NCBI RefSeq assembly: GCF_021134715.1
Contig: NC_060022.1
Span: 5,213,001-5,277,000 of the forward strand
DNA: 64,000 bases
Source: Daphnia pulex
Lineage: Eukaryota > Arthropoda > Branchiopoda > Diplostraca > Daphniidae
Reading direction: 5' to 3'
Part shown: positions 36,456-49,571 of the stretch, in pieces
Layout of the letters: each line of letters starts with the position of its first letter
How positions within the stretch are numbered: the first letter of the stretch is position 1
Position numbers and translations under genes: made by a program
Notes under the pieces: model-generated
Databases searched by the model: none
What the model was told of the DNA's origin: nothing
Seen by the model: only the letters and a program-made list of their open reading frames with translations

Positions 36456-39400
36456 ATGTTTCATCATCACCATCAAAACCTTCCGTCCCATCACCACGGG
36501 GGGAATCCCAATTCGGCTGGAGGTGGTGGGGGTGGCGGAAATGTGAGTCCGTCGACGGCCGACCAGCAGCATCACAATTATTTGGCCTACATGAGCGGGC
36601 GAGCTGCGGCGGCCGCTGCAGCCGTTGCCGTGGCAGCGGCAGGATCCAGCGGAAGCCTAGCCAATACGGGCTCATCCGGCGGGGCTTCGTCGAGCATGTT
36701 GACGGCGACGGCGGCCGGATCCAGCGGGAGTAGCAGTATTGGCAGTCCGTCTGGCGGCGGAGTGAATCATTTGAACGGCCACAATTCGGGCGGATGGGCC
36801 TCGACCGATCACATGGGCAGCCCCAGTGCTTCAATGTTTCATCCATCAGCTTCAGCCTACAATTCATCCGTCATGTCCGGAAGGTTGGCCTTCTCCTCTT
36901 CGTCCGGTTCGACTTCAGCCGCCATCACCAGTTCGTCCTCTTCCGGCGGCATTTGCTCCTCATCGTCGCCATCCAGCGCTGGAATGATCAGTTCGCGCGA
37001 TTACAACAGCAACAACAACAACAACAACACCGGCGGAGGTGGTGGCGGCGGCACTGGTTCGTCGTCTACAACTCCCGTCGGGGTTTCAGCCGCTTCATCC
37101 ATTCATTCGGCCGCCTACTCGACCATGTCCATGGCTCTTCCGGCGGCAGCGGCTGCTGCCCTCAGTTCCACCGCAGGTAATCCAGCTACAAATTTTATTT
37201 CAATGAGTAGACAATTCCCAGTTCAAAAAGAAGTCTAGGCCTAGCACGAAATGTTTAGCCGAAAGAAATGATGTTACAAGTGTTTTCTCAATTTACTAAA
37301 CCAACTGGACTTCTCTTGCGGTTGGAAAAAATTGACAGCTTCGAGTGGCTTCGGCGCCTATTCCGCCTACCACCACCATCACCACGCAGCGGCAGCGGCT
37401 GCAGCCGCCGCCGCCGCAGCCGCCGCCAACCTGTCGCCCTGGACTCGAGGAGCCTATCACCATCCGCACGACGGCTCGTTCCACCATCAAAGCTTCCAGC
37501 ACCACTCTTCCTACGGTAAACACAATTCATCCATTGCCTAATATATTTGCCTATATTTGATCGTCAAGTGTCTATTGGCTCTATGGGAGTCTCTACGTAA
37601 AACGATAATATTTCAAAGTCGTAAAACTCCCAGGCTTTGGATCACCGCAAATGCGTAACAAAGTGGGACAAGCCAAGATCCATTTTCGCCTATATATGGC
37701 CGTAAAAAAGAGAGAGAGAGAGAGAGATTCCCGTTTGGCGGCCTTTTTCCTCCCTTTTAGTCTGGTCGGTGTTTAATTGTTATCTTATGGGCCGTTACGG
37801 ATATGTATAGGGAGAAGAAGTTTGGGATAAAGTCGAGATGAGATTGTAATGGTGGCAGTTTATTTTGTTGGGTGACGTTTGATGCCGTGATGTGATGGGT
37901 ACAGGGGCCAAAAAAGATCCGGAATGATTTGAATACTCTAATAACAATTTTGGATTTGGCGCCATGTACGTCTGCGGTTGGAAGTTCGGCGTGTAAAATT
38001 TCCAGTTTTTTTTTTGCCTGGCTCTCCTGCGCTCTTGAAGGGGACGACGATGATTCATTTTGAATTTTGATGATGGCGGATATACTGCGCCGTGTCCACT
38101 CGTCATGCGGTGAAAGGTGCAGAGTTGACAAAGCGCGGGAACCGGTCTCGATTCAGTTTTCTTGACGGACTCTTAAGAAAGAACAAGAACGAAAAAACCC
38201 AGAAAAATTTGCCATGTCGGATTCAGGCGTTTGTCAGACCATATTGAAACGGAAACCCAACGTGAGAATTAGAAAGAGGTGGACGCCAGTCGCCGTATAT
38301 TATTATTTCAAGAAGGAACCAACCAGCAACAAGGGGGGAGAGACTGGGCATGGATGGGGGTGGGTGGTAAAGGAAGGAAGGATATATAATCGACGACGGC
38401 GCGGTTGAGAGAGAGAGATGCTATTAGATCCGAGATAGCCATCGCCTACTTAGCTGACGAACAGCGAAACAATCTTATCGCTTCAAAGTGATCGTCCCGC
38501 CGCGACGACCTGAACCCAGAACCGACCGCGCGACAAAGAAAAAACAAAACTTTTTGTTTCTTTTCTTTTTCGTCTTTTTAAGAAAGTAAAGAAAAAAAAA
38601 AGGATTCTCTCCTGTTTTTAGTGTGTTCGAAAAAAGAAGAAAAAAAAGGCGGTCAAACCGGAACCATTATAGGTATATATATATATATATATATACCATC
38701 TATTAAAAAGTTTAGGGGACAGCTAACAATCCTCTCGCGTCGTGCACCACACAAAAAGAAGAAGAAGAAATAACTGGAAAATCGACTATTGTTGCGAGTC
38801 TCTTTTTTCCACCCTCCTTTTTGTCTGCGGTTGAAAAGTACCCGCTGATTTTCAAATGAGGAAAAGCTCATTAGTCATTGAGCAGAAATCGACTCTTGTT
38901 CCATTTGCCAAATCGGCACTCAATCATTCCACCGGAATAATATAAAAGCCGGATGGAATTATTTTTTAAAAAAAGTTCGCGATTTGTATACGACGACTAA
39001 ATATCCGCCGGGCTTTATTTAAAAAAAAAAGGGGCTCAGACTGCACTTGAACGCTAGTCGATTTTGTTATGACACTATAGTCACTCTCTGCTGTGTGGGC
39101 AATTTTTCTGCATCGTCCTGAAAGCTGGTGTGTGTTTGTTGTGAGTGCCGATGATGTACGCGAGGCCGGAAAAGAATTCCAATCGAGTAGAAAGGCGTAT
39201 TATTTAGTAAACACTTCTTCTTCTTCTTCTGCTTGTGTGTGTGTGTGTCTGTTGTTGTTTTCTAGAAGAAGAAGAAGAATAAAGAGCACCTCTCCACTTT
39301 TGCCCATGTGAAAGCTTGTGGCTGCTGCTGCTGTTGCTGCTGCTGTTGGAATCCGGCACTTGACCGTGATGAAGCGGGACCGGTCTGTACGGCTGGCGAC

Positions 39401-42400
39401 GCCGCCGCCGCCGCAACAGCAGCCACCGCCGCCAAATGTCTGGTGTGTGTTGTAGCAGCAGTCCAAGAGTGTAGAAGAAGAAGAAGAAGAAGAAAGCTTT
39501 TTTTTCTCTTCTGCTCCATCTCCCAGCAGATATATTATGCAAGACAAATTCCCCTTCTATGTCTCTCGCTCATGTTAGTGTAGCGGGGAGAGAAAAGTGC
39601 TGGTCTTCTTGCGCTCTATTTGGCTCTTAAAAAAGCTGGAAAAGCCAAAGCTGTTGAGCGTCTTGAACCGGCCAAATAAAAAAAAAAGAAAGAGGCAAAA
39701 CGCCATGCACGCAATATAAAGCAGCAGCAGCAGCAGCGTATTCTGGTTCTCTGTTTCTTGTCTCTCTTGTGCCCATACTGTTTAGTTTTCAAACATCTTG
39801 TTCTTCTATAAATTCTTGTGCGCCCGACATTCTCTCCCTTACGAATTTCCCGTTGATTGATGCCGTCAGAGGGACCCCGTTAATTAAAGGGATCGATTAA
39901 GACCGAGACAAATATTACTGGCTGGTTATTTTAAAAACCAAAACGAGTTGAGACACATTTCTAGTGTTTCTAAGATTTGTCAAATGGCGAAATGTGGAGT
40001 GAGTATATCGACACATTCACTCGACTCACTTGTGGAGACTGTGGGAAAATTCGGTTGGCCGCAATCCCGGCAGTAATCAGTCCGTATATTCTACAGGTCG
40101 CGGGCGCGCTATTATCCGCTTCCATTCCGAGTCGAGTGTGTGTGTGTACCTCCTAAGAGAAATCAATCAATGAGGGGGGGTCGATTTGTCAGCTGATGGG
40201 AACGACCAAAGAGAATAAGAAACAAAAAAAAGGGAAACAACAACAACAAAATGGGAAAGGCAAAAAAGGAGACTTGTGTGTGTGTGTGAGAGCTTTATAT
40301 ACGGGAGACAATGTTGTCGATGAAAGCATTGGAGCCAGTACGACTGGAAAACTATGGCAGACGAGAGAGAAAGAGGTTCAGCCAGCTTGTGTTGTTTTTC
40401 TCCTTTTTGTTTCTTTTTTTTTTCTGTGTCCGTCCCCTTGGCTGTCCTTCTTTGTGGCTGCTGATGGATGGTGGGCTGTCCGGCAGCGGATGGTTATCTC
40501 TCGTTTCCACCTGAGTGTATGTGTGTGGTGTAGCACAAAACGCACACAGACAAAAAGTCTCCGTCGCCACACGGTTTTCACCTTATAGGCTGATACCTTC
40601 TCTCTTTCTTTTTTCTTTTTTTAAGTTTTTTTGATTTTTAAAATTTAATTTTCCCCCTTTTTTCTTCTTCTTCTTCTCGGAAAATTTAAATTTGAAAATG
40701 ACCCAAAGCGACTAATCCCCGGGAATTTTACGACTGCATCCAGTAGGTGGTGGTAGTAGCTTTAGTAGCGTTCTAATCTCTCGCTATAAGATATTAACCC
40801 GAATGAAATGGCTTATTTGATTGCGTGTTATTGGCTGCTGCCGGCGTCCCTTGCGTGTGTTTTTCTTTTGCCGAGCCGATAGTTAACGAGACTCGAACGA
40901 TCGCTTCTCTTTTTTCTTCTTTCTTTCTTTCTCTCATTTTCCTGGAAAGTTCATTTCTTTTTCTATAGGCCTTAAACCATCCGTCACCATATAGTAATGA
41001 CTGCCCTCCCCTCCGCTTCGGATCACTCCCTCCCTAATTACATCGTTGCCAAAGTATGATGGACTCGTTTCCGCCCCATCACTTTTTTTTTTTCACGTGA
41101 ACGAAAAAAATTTCTTTCGCTTCGTTATAACTGGCTAACCATACACCACCAATCACGTAACGAAGAAAAAAATTTATTCCTGGTGGTGGCTTTTTTTTTC
41201 ATGGCAAGATTTAAATCTATTGGCGCTCATCCCAAGTGGAAATTCAAATTGTAAATGTCAATTGTTTTAATTTGTTTACAGTGGAAGATGCGTCGAGTTA
41301 TTTGGAGGGTCGAGAATGCGTCAATTGCGGCTCGATTTCGACGCCGTTGTGGCGTCGCGACGGCACCGGCCATTACTTGTGCAACGCTTGCGGACTCTAC
41401 CACAAGATGAACAACGGAATCAATCGACCCCTACTGAAGCCTCCACGCCGACTGGTGCGTTTTTTTCTTTTTCTTTTTAACCCCCTTTTAAAAACTAATA
41501 ATAAATGTACACGATTTTCACATTTGCCAAAAAAAAAAGATATATGCGGGCAAGGGCCCTGTCGACTGTATGGGAAAAGCCTTTCCTTTTTTGATTACGT
41601 CATCTCGCTCTTAAGTTTTATTTTTTAATAAGATCGACTCTCAAGGACTTTTTGATCCATTCAATGCGGCAATGTTTCATCGTCGTGTGGCATCATACTA
41701 CCTTCTTTTCTCTTTCATTTGCAATCACGGGAAATTGTTTTTTTCTTTTTCCCCGATTCAATTATGAATTATTCAATGGCGATTTCTTCAGGGAGGGATA
41801 ACGTTCGATCCACCTCGAATATTACGACAAACTGAATCAATATTGCGTGTCTAACCGAATGATGTTTTTTTTTCAAACTCTCGCCTTTTTCTATCACGCA
41901 GAGCGCCACCAGGCGGTTGGGATTGTGCTGCACCAACTGCGGGACGACGACGACGACCCTGTGGCGTCGCAACGCGGAGGGAGAGCCGGTCTGCAACGCT
42001 TGCGGACTGTACCACAAACTGCACGGCGTCAACCGTCCGCTGGCCATGCGCAAGGACGGCATTCAAACGCGCAAGCGCAAACCCAAGAGCAATTCGGCGG
42101 CGGCGGCGGCTGCGGCGGCTGTTGCGGCGGCGGCGGCAGCCAATCACACGAATTCGGTAGCTGCGGGAGCGGCCTCGATGGATCACCAGCACTCTAGCAG
42201 CATTGGCGGAGGCATTAGTTCACACCACCACCACCACCACCATCCTCACCAGCACAACGGCTCGTCGTCGTCGTCGTCATCGAATCACTTGATTGGCGGA
42301 ATGAAAATCGACCGGATGCAGTCGGACTTGCATTCGAAATCGACCGAGCGAGGTATGATTTCCCGACAATGGCCATTTGAAATCATTTCGTGACTTTCGT

Positions 42401-42831
42401 GTAGCAGCGAACTAATTTATTCTGAACCTCCCTTTTGGGTCTCTGCCGGCTCTGTCAATGCAGATTTACTGTCTTCCTCAATGAACCACACGGCTGATGC
42501 CGGCCAGCAACAACAGCAGCAGCAGCAACAACAGGTCCGGCTCCACCACGGCCACGGCCCGATGAGTCACCACCAGCACCACTATTTCGGAGCGGCAGCC
42601 AAGAGTTTGAATTTTCCGTCTGTCCACCATCCGCATCACCAGTCGGCGGCCGGGGCGGCGCTGGGTGTCCAGCATTCGCATCACTTTGCCGTCTCATCGC
42701 CGCATCATCACCAGACTTATATCAAACAAGAGGCTAGCGCCACCAACCATCTCAATGCTTTTTACGACAACTTTGTCAGCATGACCGGCGGCTCCGCTCC
42801 TCATCAGACGCTGACGACAAAATTGGCTTAA
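36456..42831 (+). CDS. pnr: Two-finger GATA transcription factor, pannier-like
   Basis: Five exons join in phase: 36456-37176, 37339-37515, 41282-41454, 41902-42352 and 42464-42831, totalling 629 aa. The N-terminal 300 residues are Ser-, Gly-, His- and Asn-rich with poly-Ala runs, including 14 Ala in exon 2. Exon 3 encodes the N-finger [16 protein letters not shown]...[10 protein letters not shown] with tail [10 protein letters not shown]. Exon 4 encodes the C-finger: [20 protein letters not shown], then [20 protein letters not shown] and [12 protein letters not shown]. That ATRRLGL...[13 protein letters not shown] signature matches insect Pannier and vertebrate GATA4/5/6. The C-terminal region is His/Gln-rich and contains YIKQEA, a SUMO-type site. 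The family binds WGATAR DNA in dorsal ectoderm, heart and sensory-organ patterning, with Friend-of-GATA cofactors binding the N-finger (family knowledge). The ATG at 36456 is the first after an in-frame TGA. Confidence 0.92.
37516..41281 (+). other. Intron 2 of the pannier-like gene
   Basis: A 3.8-kb intron with no supported exon. It contains a (TA)n run at about 38672-38694, GA runs near 37710-37726, CTG/GCA repeats near 39322-39350 and 39720-39737, and CTT/GAA repeats near 39215 and 39475. Apparent open frames over these repeats are low-complexity and were not called. Confidence 0.7.
38672..38694. repeat. (TA)n microsatellite
   Basis: A dinucleotide TA run of about 22 nt in the second intron of the pannier-like gene. 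Confidence 0.9.
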
Positions 42832-44403
42832 TCAATGTGCAATCAACCCTATTATTATTACATATTATATTCGAAGAAACAAACAAAAAAAACACAAAAA
42901 CACAAAAATTATCAAGAATTTTCTCTTTTTTCCCCCTTGAAATATTTAAAATAATAATAAAAAGCTTGTTTTTTTTCTTTTTACTTTTGTTTTTTTTGTG
43001 GTCAAAATTGAAAAAGATTAGTAGCTAGAAAATCAATTGTGACAACTGGGGGGAATGGGAATATGTTGTTTATTATATCACTGGTTGCGTTCGTTGTTTC
43101 CTTCTTCGTTCTTTCTGATTTGCGGTTATAATATTGTCCTTTTTTTTAAATTTGAATACCGATAAATCTTAGAAAACGATGCAAAAGTTGGTTCATATAC
43201 ATAAATGTATTTCAAAAAATCTGTCTGGTTGTTGTTTTTTTGGTGTACTTCTTCGATTTGTGACTTGTTGGTGGATGATTTGCTGCTTTCATGGCAAAAT
43301 CGTGCAAAAATATTTCGTTTTCACGTTCGGTGTAACCAATAAATATGTAAATCTAATGTGACCTCGTTTCTTTGAAGCTGAAAATGTTTCCGTTTGCCTT
43401 ACCCTAATCAAATGTAATGGCATGCCCTTTGTGAGACCGTCTTTGTCGGACTCTTTGTGGTATTTCCGAGATATGAGTCAAGAATATTTTTAACCGGTTT
43501 AATAAATTAATTAAGAGGTAAGTTAATAAGTAACAGAATCAAATTTGTTATGGTTTTGCTCCTATTAGTTATTGAAATAATAATAAATTCTAACCATACC
43601 TCGTAACAAAGCACTATGTTGGAGGTGATTGACAATTTCGAACTTGTATTAAATTTAGTGCAAAATTTGTGTGTTGAAGCAGTGATGATTTGCAATGGAT
43701 TATAGACTATTTCAAGGTGTCGTTCGGCGTGTGATCAATATACAAGAACCCACTCTTTCCTTTATTAGTTATATGAATGACGTTATCTGGATAAATCCAT
43801 TCAAATTTTCAAGATCACGACGAGCATGGAAAGTAGCCTAAGCAACTTTTTCTAGCGCTTCTTCGAGTCTTTCAAATTGCTCTGGAACTGTCATGTGGTG
43901 TTAACATCATCGTACAAATTTGTGAATTGAAACGTATTCGTACGTAAGACCCTCTGTGACAAAGATGACCTACTCTGATTATCTCTCTTTAGTCTTTTCT
44001 CATGAACAAACAACAAACCGTTACTAAAAAATGTTTAATAATACCGATGCACTATTCAGGAAACCATTTTCTCCTTTAAAGAAATAATATTAAATGAAAG
44101 CTCATGTTGTTGACATGACCTTGGATTGAATTTATGTTTATTATTACACGTACAGTATTTGCATTAAACTCATTTACAACATTCAGGTAACTATAAAGTA
44201 GTACAAACCGATGTTGAAATTTGAAAAATGTGTGTTCCTACTTGCTATTTTTACTTTAAGAACACAGGTGGCGTTGGCGTCCAAAACAAAGTTCTTTTTT
44301 TTCGTCAGTCGCCATACAGCATTTTCTCCCTATTTTCTAAACGTTTTGCACTGAATTTTCTTCTAGTTGAATTGTTACAAATTGTTCAATCAAAGTATAA
44401 TTA
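42832..44403 (+). other. Pannier-like 3' UTR and intergenic DNA before HSD17B8
   Basis: AATAAA at 43338-43343 is a plausible polyadenylation signal for the pannier-like gene, giving a 3' UTR of about 520 nt. The remainder to 44403 is AT-rich, has no supported exon, and should hold the promoter of the downstream dehydrogenase. Confidence 0.5.
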
Positions 44404-45648
44404 ATGGCATCACCAATTGGATTGCTTTCAGGGAGACTTGCCCTTGTAACTGGTAATAATTTGATAGTTATTACGACGACCTTGTGTATCCCTTTCAGCT
44501 CCTGCTCGCGGCAGCTGTTTTGAAAGCCTGTTACTTTGTCACAGTGTAATTTAATGTAAAACTGCAATAAACTAAAGTAATGTTCTTCACAGGTGGAGGA
44601 AGTGGCATTGGCAGGGCGGTTTGCCATGTGCTTGCTAGAGAAGGAGCTAGAGTAGTTGTGGCTGACCTCAATTCAATTGCTGCTGAAGAAACGAAGAAGT
44701 ATCTTGATGACATGGGTATGTATGTACCTACAACATGTATTTAATGTATATATGTTTTAATGCAATTGCAAATCAACCAGGGGGACGAAATGAACACTTG
44801 GCACTCCCAGTGGATGTCTCAGTAATTATGAATACATTTCCCCACCATTTCCCAACTAATCAGATTATTGTTTATTGAGAACAGGTAGGCAGGTCAGTTC
44901 AGTCTCTCATTGTTGACATCAGAGGAAAGTTCAACGCAGCTCCCTCTGTAGTTGTTAATTCAGCTGGGATCACAAGAGATAACTTTTTGCTCAAAATGGA
45001 TGAAAACAGCTGGAATGCTGTCATGAATGTTAACCTCAAGGTACTACACACATTTGAAAACATAGATAATGAGATATCATTTGACTTATTTTGTATACTT
45101 TCTGTTGTAGGGTACATTTCTTGTCACACAAGCTGCAGCTGCTGCTATGCTGGATGACAAAATTCCAATGAGCAGCATAATAAATATTGCCTCAATTATT
45201 GGGAAAACTGGTAATGTTGGTCAGTGCAACTATGCTGCTAGCAAAGCTGGAGTTGAAGCTTTTACAAGATCTGTATCAAAAGAATTGGCAAAGTATGTAT
45301 TATTTAATTTAACTGGGTTTGAAGCCCTTAGTAATGTCAACTTTTTCACTGAAAGGCACAACATAAGATGTAATGCTGTTTTACCTGGTTTCATTGAAAC
45401 TCCAATGGTTCAGTCTGTGCCTGATAAAGTGAAAGAAAAATTCAAAGCTTTGATTCCGTTTGGTCGTATGGGGCTTCCTGAAGGTTAAAATATTCAATTC
45501 TCAATATTTCTATAATTATAAGTAAGACTATTTTTTTTTTTTGCTTGAAATTTTAGAGGTGGCCGAAGTGGTGCTATTTTTAGCTTCAGATAGAAGTAGC
45601 TACGTCACCGGTAATTGCATCGAAGTGTCTGGAGGATTAGCAACGTAA
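44404..45648 (+). CDS. Hsd17b8: Short-chain dehydrogenase, HSD17B8 type
   Basis: Seven small exons join in phase: 44404-44452, 44593-44715, 44781-44821, 44885-45040, 45111-45292, 45356-45483 and 45557-45648, giving 256 aa, the usual length of the family. It shows the cofactor motif TGGGSGIG (residues 16-23), NSAG (96-99), and the SDR tetrad Asn121, Ser151, Tyr164 and Lys168 in NYAASK. Stretches such as [24 protein letters not shown] and [10 protein letters not shown] match vertebrate HSD17B8. In vertebrates that protein, with CBR4, forms the mitochondrial 3-ketoacyl-ACP reductase of type II fatty-acid synthesis and also oxidises estradiol. The mitochondrial role here is inferred. All catalytic residues are present, so the gene looks functional. 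Introns of 60-140 nt contrast with the kb-scale introns of the GATA genes next door. Confidence 0.95.
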
Positions 45649-47370
45649 ACAGGAGAGAAGCTTTCCTTTATCGTCATCAGTTTTGATTTAAGAAATTATA
45701 GATTTATTGTTATACTTATACTGCCAAGATAAATACTAAGGAGTGCAGAATGAACATTTGTATGCGCCTGAATTTTCGTTTTCAGTCATTTTTTTAAAGT
45801 TAAAGTATAGGTGTGCTGAGAAATTTCGCCCAACGACTAGTTTGATGACATGTTTTTTTTTCTGAAAATTCTTCGTGGCCAAAACGGCAAGATCAAAACG
45901 GTGATTACAAGTGTCTGTCAATCACCAGAATGACCAGAAATATCAATCTTTAATTGTTTTTTTAATGAGTACTAAATAACCGTCCTATCTGCACGGTGGG
46001 TTTTACACTTTTCATTTTTTTTTTTTTACTTTTCATTGCAGTTTCATTCACTGCCATCTCCAAAGAATAAAATTTTGGTATTATTAGTCGTACCTGGTTT
46101 CTCTCCCCCTGGTGTACCTCCTGGTCCAGCCCAGGCCCGGTCGCGCGTTGAAGCGGCCTCGCGAACCCCTTGCCTCTTCTGCTGTGGCGTAAACTGCGGC
46201 GAAGGCTGGATTTCGTTCTAATTCCCGGTTTAATCCCCGTTGGTCTTCGTCCGTAGAGCTGGAGTCTTCCTCCGACGAATCACACGGACTTATCCAGCAG
46301 AGTTGGAATTCCTCCTCCTCAATTGGCCTCCTCGGCCGGATTCTTGGAGCCGCTGCTCCAGCGGGAGGCTCAGGCCTCAGGCTTGCATTCGCTGTTCCTG
46401 CTGATTATGACCGCATTCAACCCTATCGAGGTTATGATCGCCATTCACTCCTCGGACTTGCCGATTTCGCACCAGTCAGAGTCAAACTAGTGAAATGTCA
46501 AATTCAACAGGACGATTCGATTAGTGTCCAGAGACATATTTTCGATAAAAAACCAGCCATAACCTCTCCAAGGTGCATTTTGGGATCTAAGGTGTTTTAA
46601 AGTCTTTTTTCTCGAAAATAGATGGCGTGTTATTATTTTGTTTTGGTTTTTATTAGTCGTCTGCTTTTCTTCGTTCGGAGTTTTGGACAGGAAGAATACG
46701 AAGAGAACTGTTATGACATTCGTTACTGTTTCTTGTCTTGCAATTTATTGACTATTTAATAGTGAGATCGTGGTTTCCCATAAAATTGAAACCAAAATAT
46801 TACAGACCTGTGGTGACTAATGCAAGGTCTCTAAAAGAAAATTCTCGGTCGACCGTTATCTTCTTGTCTTCATTCGTCCTTCAAAACACCCAGGTGAATA
46901 CACAACAGTTTATTTAGGATTACTTGTAGTCACTCGAGTCACTCTAACTTAATATATAAGAAAGATCTAAAACCATTTTCTGTTTTTTGTTAAGGAATTA
47001 CGTGACAGGTTGTATCATATACTATTGAATTTCACGTGTGTTTTAGGTGTGTAATCCTGGAATTTTGCTGATTTTATTACTAGCTCCGGTCAACATTTGT
47101 TCTAGTTCCAGATGCATTTTTCCATAACACTTTCCCGCCAGAAGCCGTTCTTTAGTGGACAGTCGGAGGATCGAAAATCTTTAAGTAAGACGCAAAAATC
47201 TTATTTTTGTTTAAGTTTCCTTTAAATTTCCAACTCGTTTATACAGCTCTATATGATTCGTGCCTAAGATCGGGAGTCGGCCACCGATGTCAATCTACAA
47301 CGCAGTTTCTTAATTGGAGCTGGTGTTTCCTGGGATGTGTTGTTGCGGATTTGTTACACTATCATGTTCA
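45649..47370. other. Intergenic DNA between HSD17B8 and the inverted repeat
   Basis: No complete gene is supported. It contains one GC-rich island (about 46090-46470) with an open frame on the minus strand, listed separately, in otherwise AT-rich DNA. From about 47100 to 47370 there is unique sequence that abuts the inverted repeat at a donor-like AG|GTAACT. Confidence 0.45.
46084..46405 (-). other. GC-rich open frame, possible exon or retroelement remnant
   Basis: A minus-strand frame of about 105 codons is open between stops near 46405 and at 46084. It has no ATG at its start. It reads Pro/Ala/Arg-rich, then an acidic Ser-rich stretch (DSSEEDSSSTDEDQRGLNRE), then an Arg/Gly-rich end (RGSRGRFNARPGLGWTRR). 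I do not recognise the family. Composition differs clearly from the AT-rich flanks. It could be an exon of an unseen gene or a fragment of a gag-like polyprotein. Confidence 0.3.
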
Positions 47371-49571
47371 AATAGGTAACTGTGTTCATTAATTTCTCTT
47401 TTAGAAAGCTTTAGATTAAGTAACGGAAGACCAGAGAATAGATCCCTTTGTTTCAGTATTGTAACTTTCAGTGAAATCTGTGGATGTGTGGTTTTACATT
47501 ATTTGATTTTCATCCTTTTAATTTTTTTTTATTAATTGAAAAACATATTTACTATAGATTTTTCTGTAAAATTTCTAATATCCAAATAATTTTGAGGGAT
47601 TTTGGTGATTCAACTTTACAGTCTTTAGACTCTTTACTCCTGTCATCTTGCTTGCTAATCTTATGCAAATTTTCTGGAATATGGCGCTAGGTAAAATTTT
47701 GTCCGCCAGGTGGTGGAGTGCCTGTTCGTGAGTGACGAAGCCGCCATTTGCTTTTGAGACAGCGTACGGGAATATGTTTCTGCTAAATGACGGTGTTCTT
47801 CGCTTTTACATTTTAAAAAATGTTTCCACGCCATTCGACCAAGTTGAAACGAAAGTGAACAATTCTAAAGCATGTAAGTGAATTGTGAGAGTTTCTACTT
47901 TTCGAAAAGTTCATTTTCTAATCTATTTTAATTTATTTTGTATAAGCATGTCGAAGATCTTGCCATTATCCACGTGATCGCTGCCATGAAGGTGTGTCTT
48001 TGAGAGGGTCTCTACTATATTGCAAGACAAAAATGTGAAGAAAACAGGAAATCTGAAATGGTTGTACTTTAAGGTAAATCAAGTAGGTTTTCACTTGTTT
48101 TCGACATCAAGAACAAAATACTATCTTATTTCTGTGCTTCCAAATAAGACAGCTTTTGTGGAAAGTTTGGTCAGTTTCTAATCAATCAGTACAGATATTC
48201 CCCTTCAACTTAAAAAATTCAAAGAAAATTTCACAAATTGATCTTTGGTCATCTTCAATGACTTCTTTTTCTCTTGTAATCTAAATTTGAAGTATATCAT
48301 TGCCTCAACTACAACATGTTGCAACCACTTATGATACAGTTGCAAGCTAAAGTGAGCACTCTTCCAAAATAGTGTGTTCTTATAGTTTTGAGGGACTGTT
48401 TAGTTTAACTTTATCCCTTTCATTATATTACATCACACAAGACATCTCCTTCTCAATATTGATTTAATATTTTTCCATTGTTTTAACGGCATCTGAGTAT
48501 GAGCTGCAGCCAGTTGGCGGAAGATGTGAACATGTTAGCTGTTGCAATCAGTTTGTGAGGAATCTCATGCAGAAACCGAAAATGATAAGGTAACTATGTT
48601 CATTTATTTCTCTTTAAGAAAGCTTTAGATTAAGTAATGGGATACCAGAGAGTAGATTTCTTTGCTTCAGTATGGTAACTTTCAGTGAAGTCTGTAGACA
48701 TGTGGTTTTACATTAATTGATTTTCATCCTTTGCATTTTTTTTTTCACAAATTGGAAGTTAGAAAATTTTCACAAAGTGATATTTGGTCATCTTCATGAT
48801 ATATTTTTTTCTCTAGTAATCTAAATTTGAAGTATATCATTGCCTTAACTACAGTACATTGCAACCATTTATTGATCTTGCAACTATCTGCAAGATAAAG
48901 TCAATTATCATTTGCATATAGTTTTTGTGTTTTGCTTTGCAATTTTTTTATTCATTTTACTAATCTACTTTAATTTTGTTACACGCACGTCGGAGATCTC
49001 GCCTTTCTCAACGTGCGGTGCCGTGTCAACAAGATGTCTCTTTGATGAGGTCTACTATATTGCAAAAGAAACATGAGAACTGAAATGGTAACGATTTACT
49101 TGTAAGATAGATCAAGTGGGTTAGGTTAGCATTTTGCTTAAACTTTTGTCTACGTTTGTGTGCTACCTTTCGTGATCTTTGTTTAGAGTTTACTTCAGTT
49201 AAACATTTGATTTAGATGAAATTTGGCTAATTCCTGCTTCTATATAAGACAGCTTTTATGAAAAGAACATATGAAGAGATGTAATTTTTTTTATCAAACA
49301 GAACAGAAATTCCTTTCATTTTTTAAAACTTGAAATTAAATCTTTATCTTTTGTCATCTTTTTGATTTATTTTTCTATAGTTTAATCTAAATTTGAAGAA
49401 AATCTTTGCCTAAATTACTAAATGTTTGAATCATTTATTTAACGATTGTAAGCTAAAGTTAAACATCACTTGCATTTTTTCTTTTGCTTTGTAAATTTTA
49501 TTTTATGGTATCTTTTTTCACATTTCAAAATGTTATTGGTTCATTAAAGTTCTTTTGCTTTGTAGGATTCC

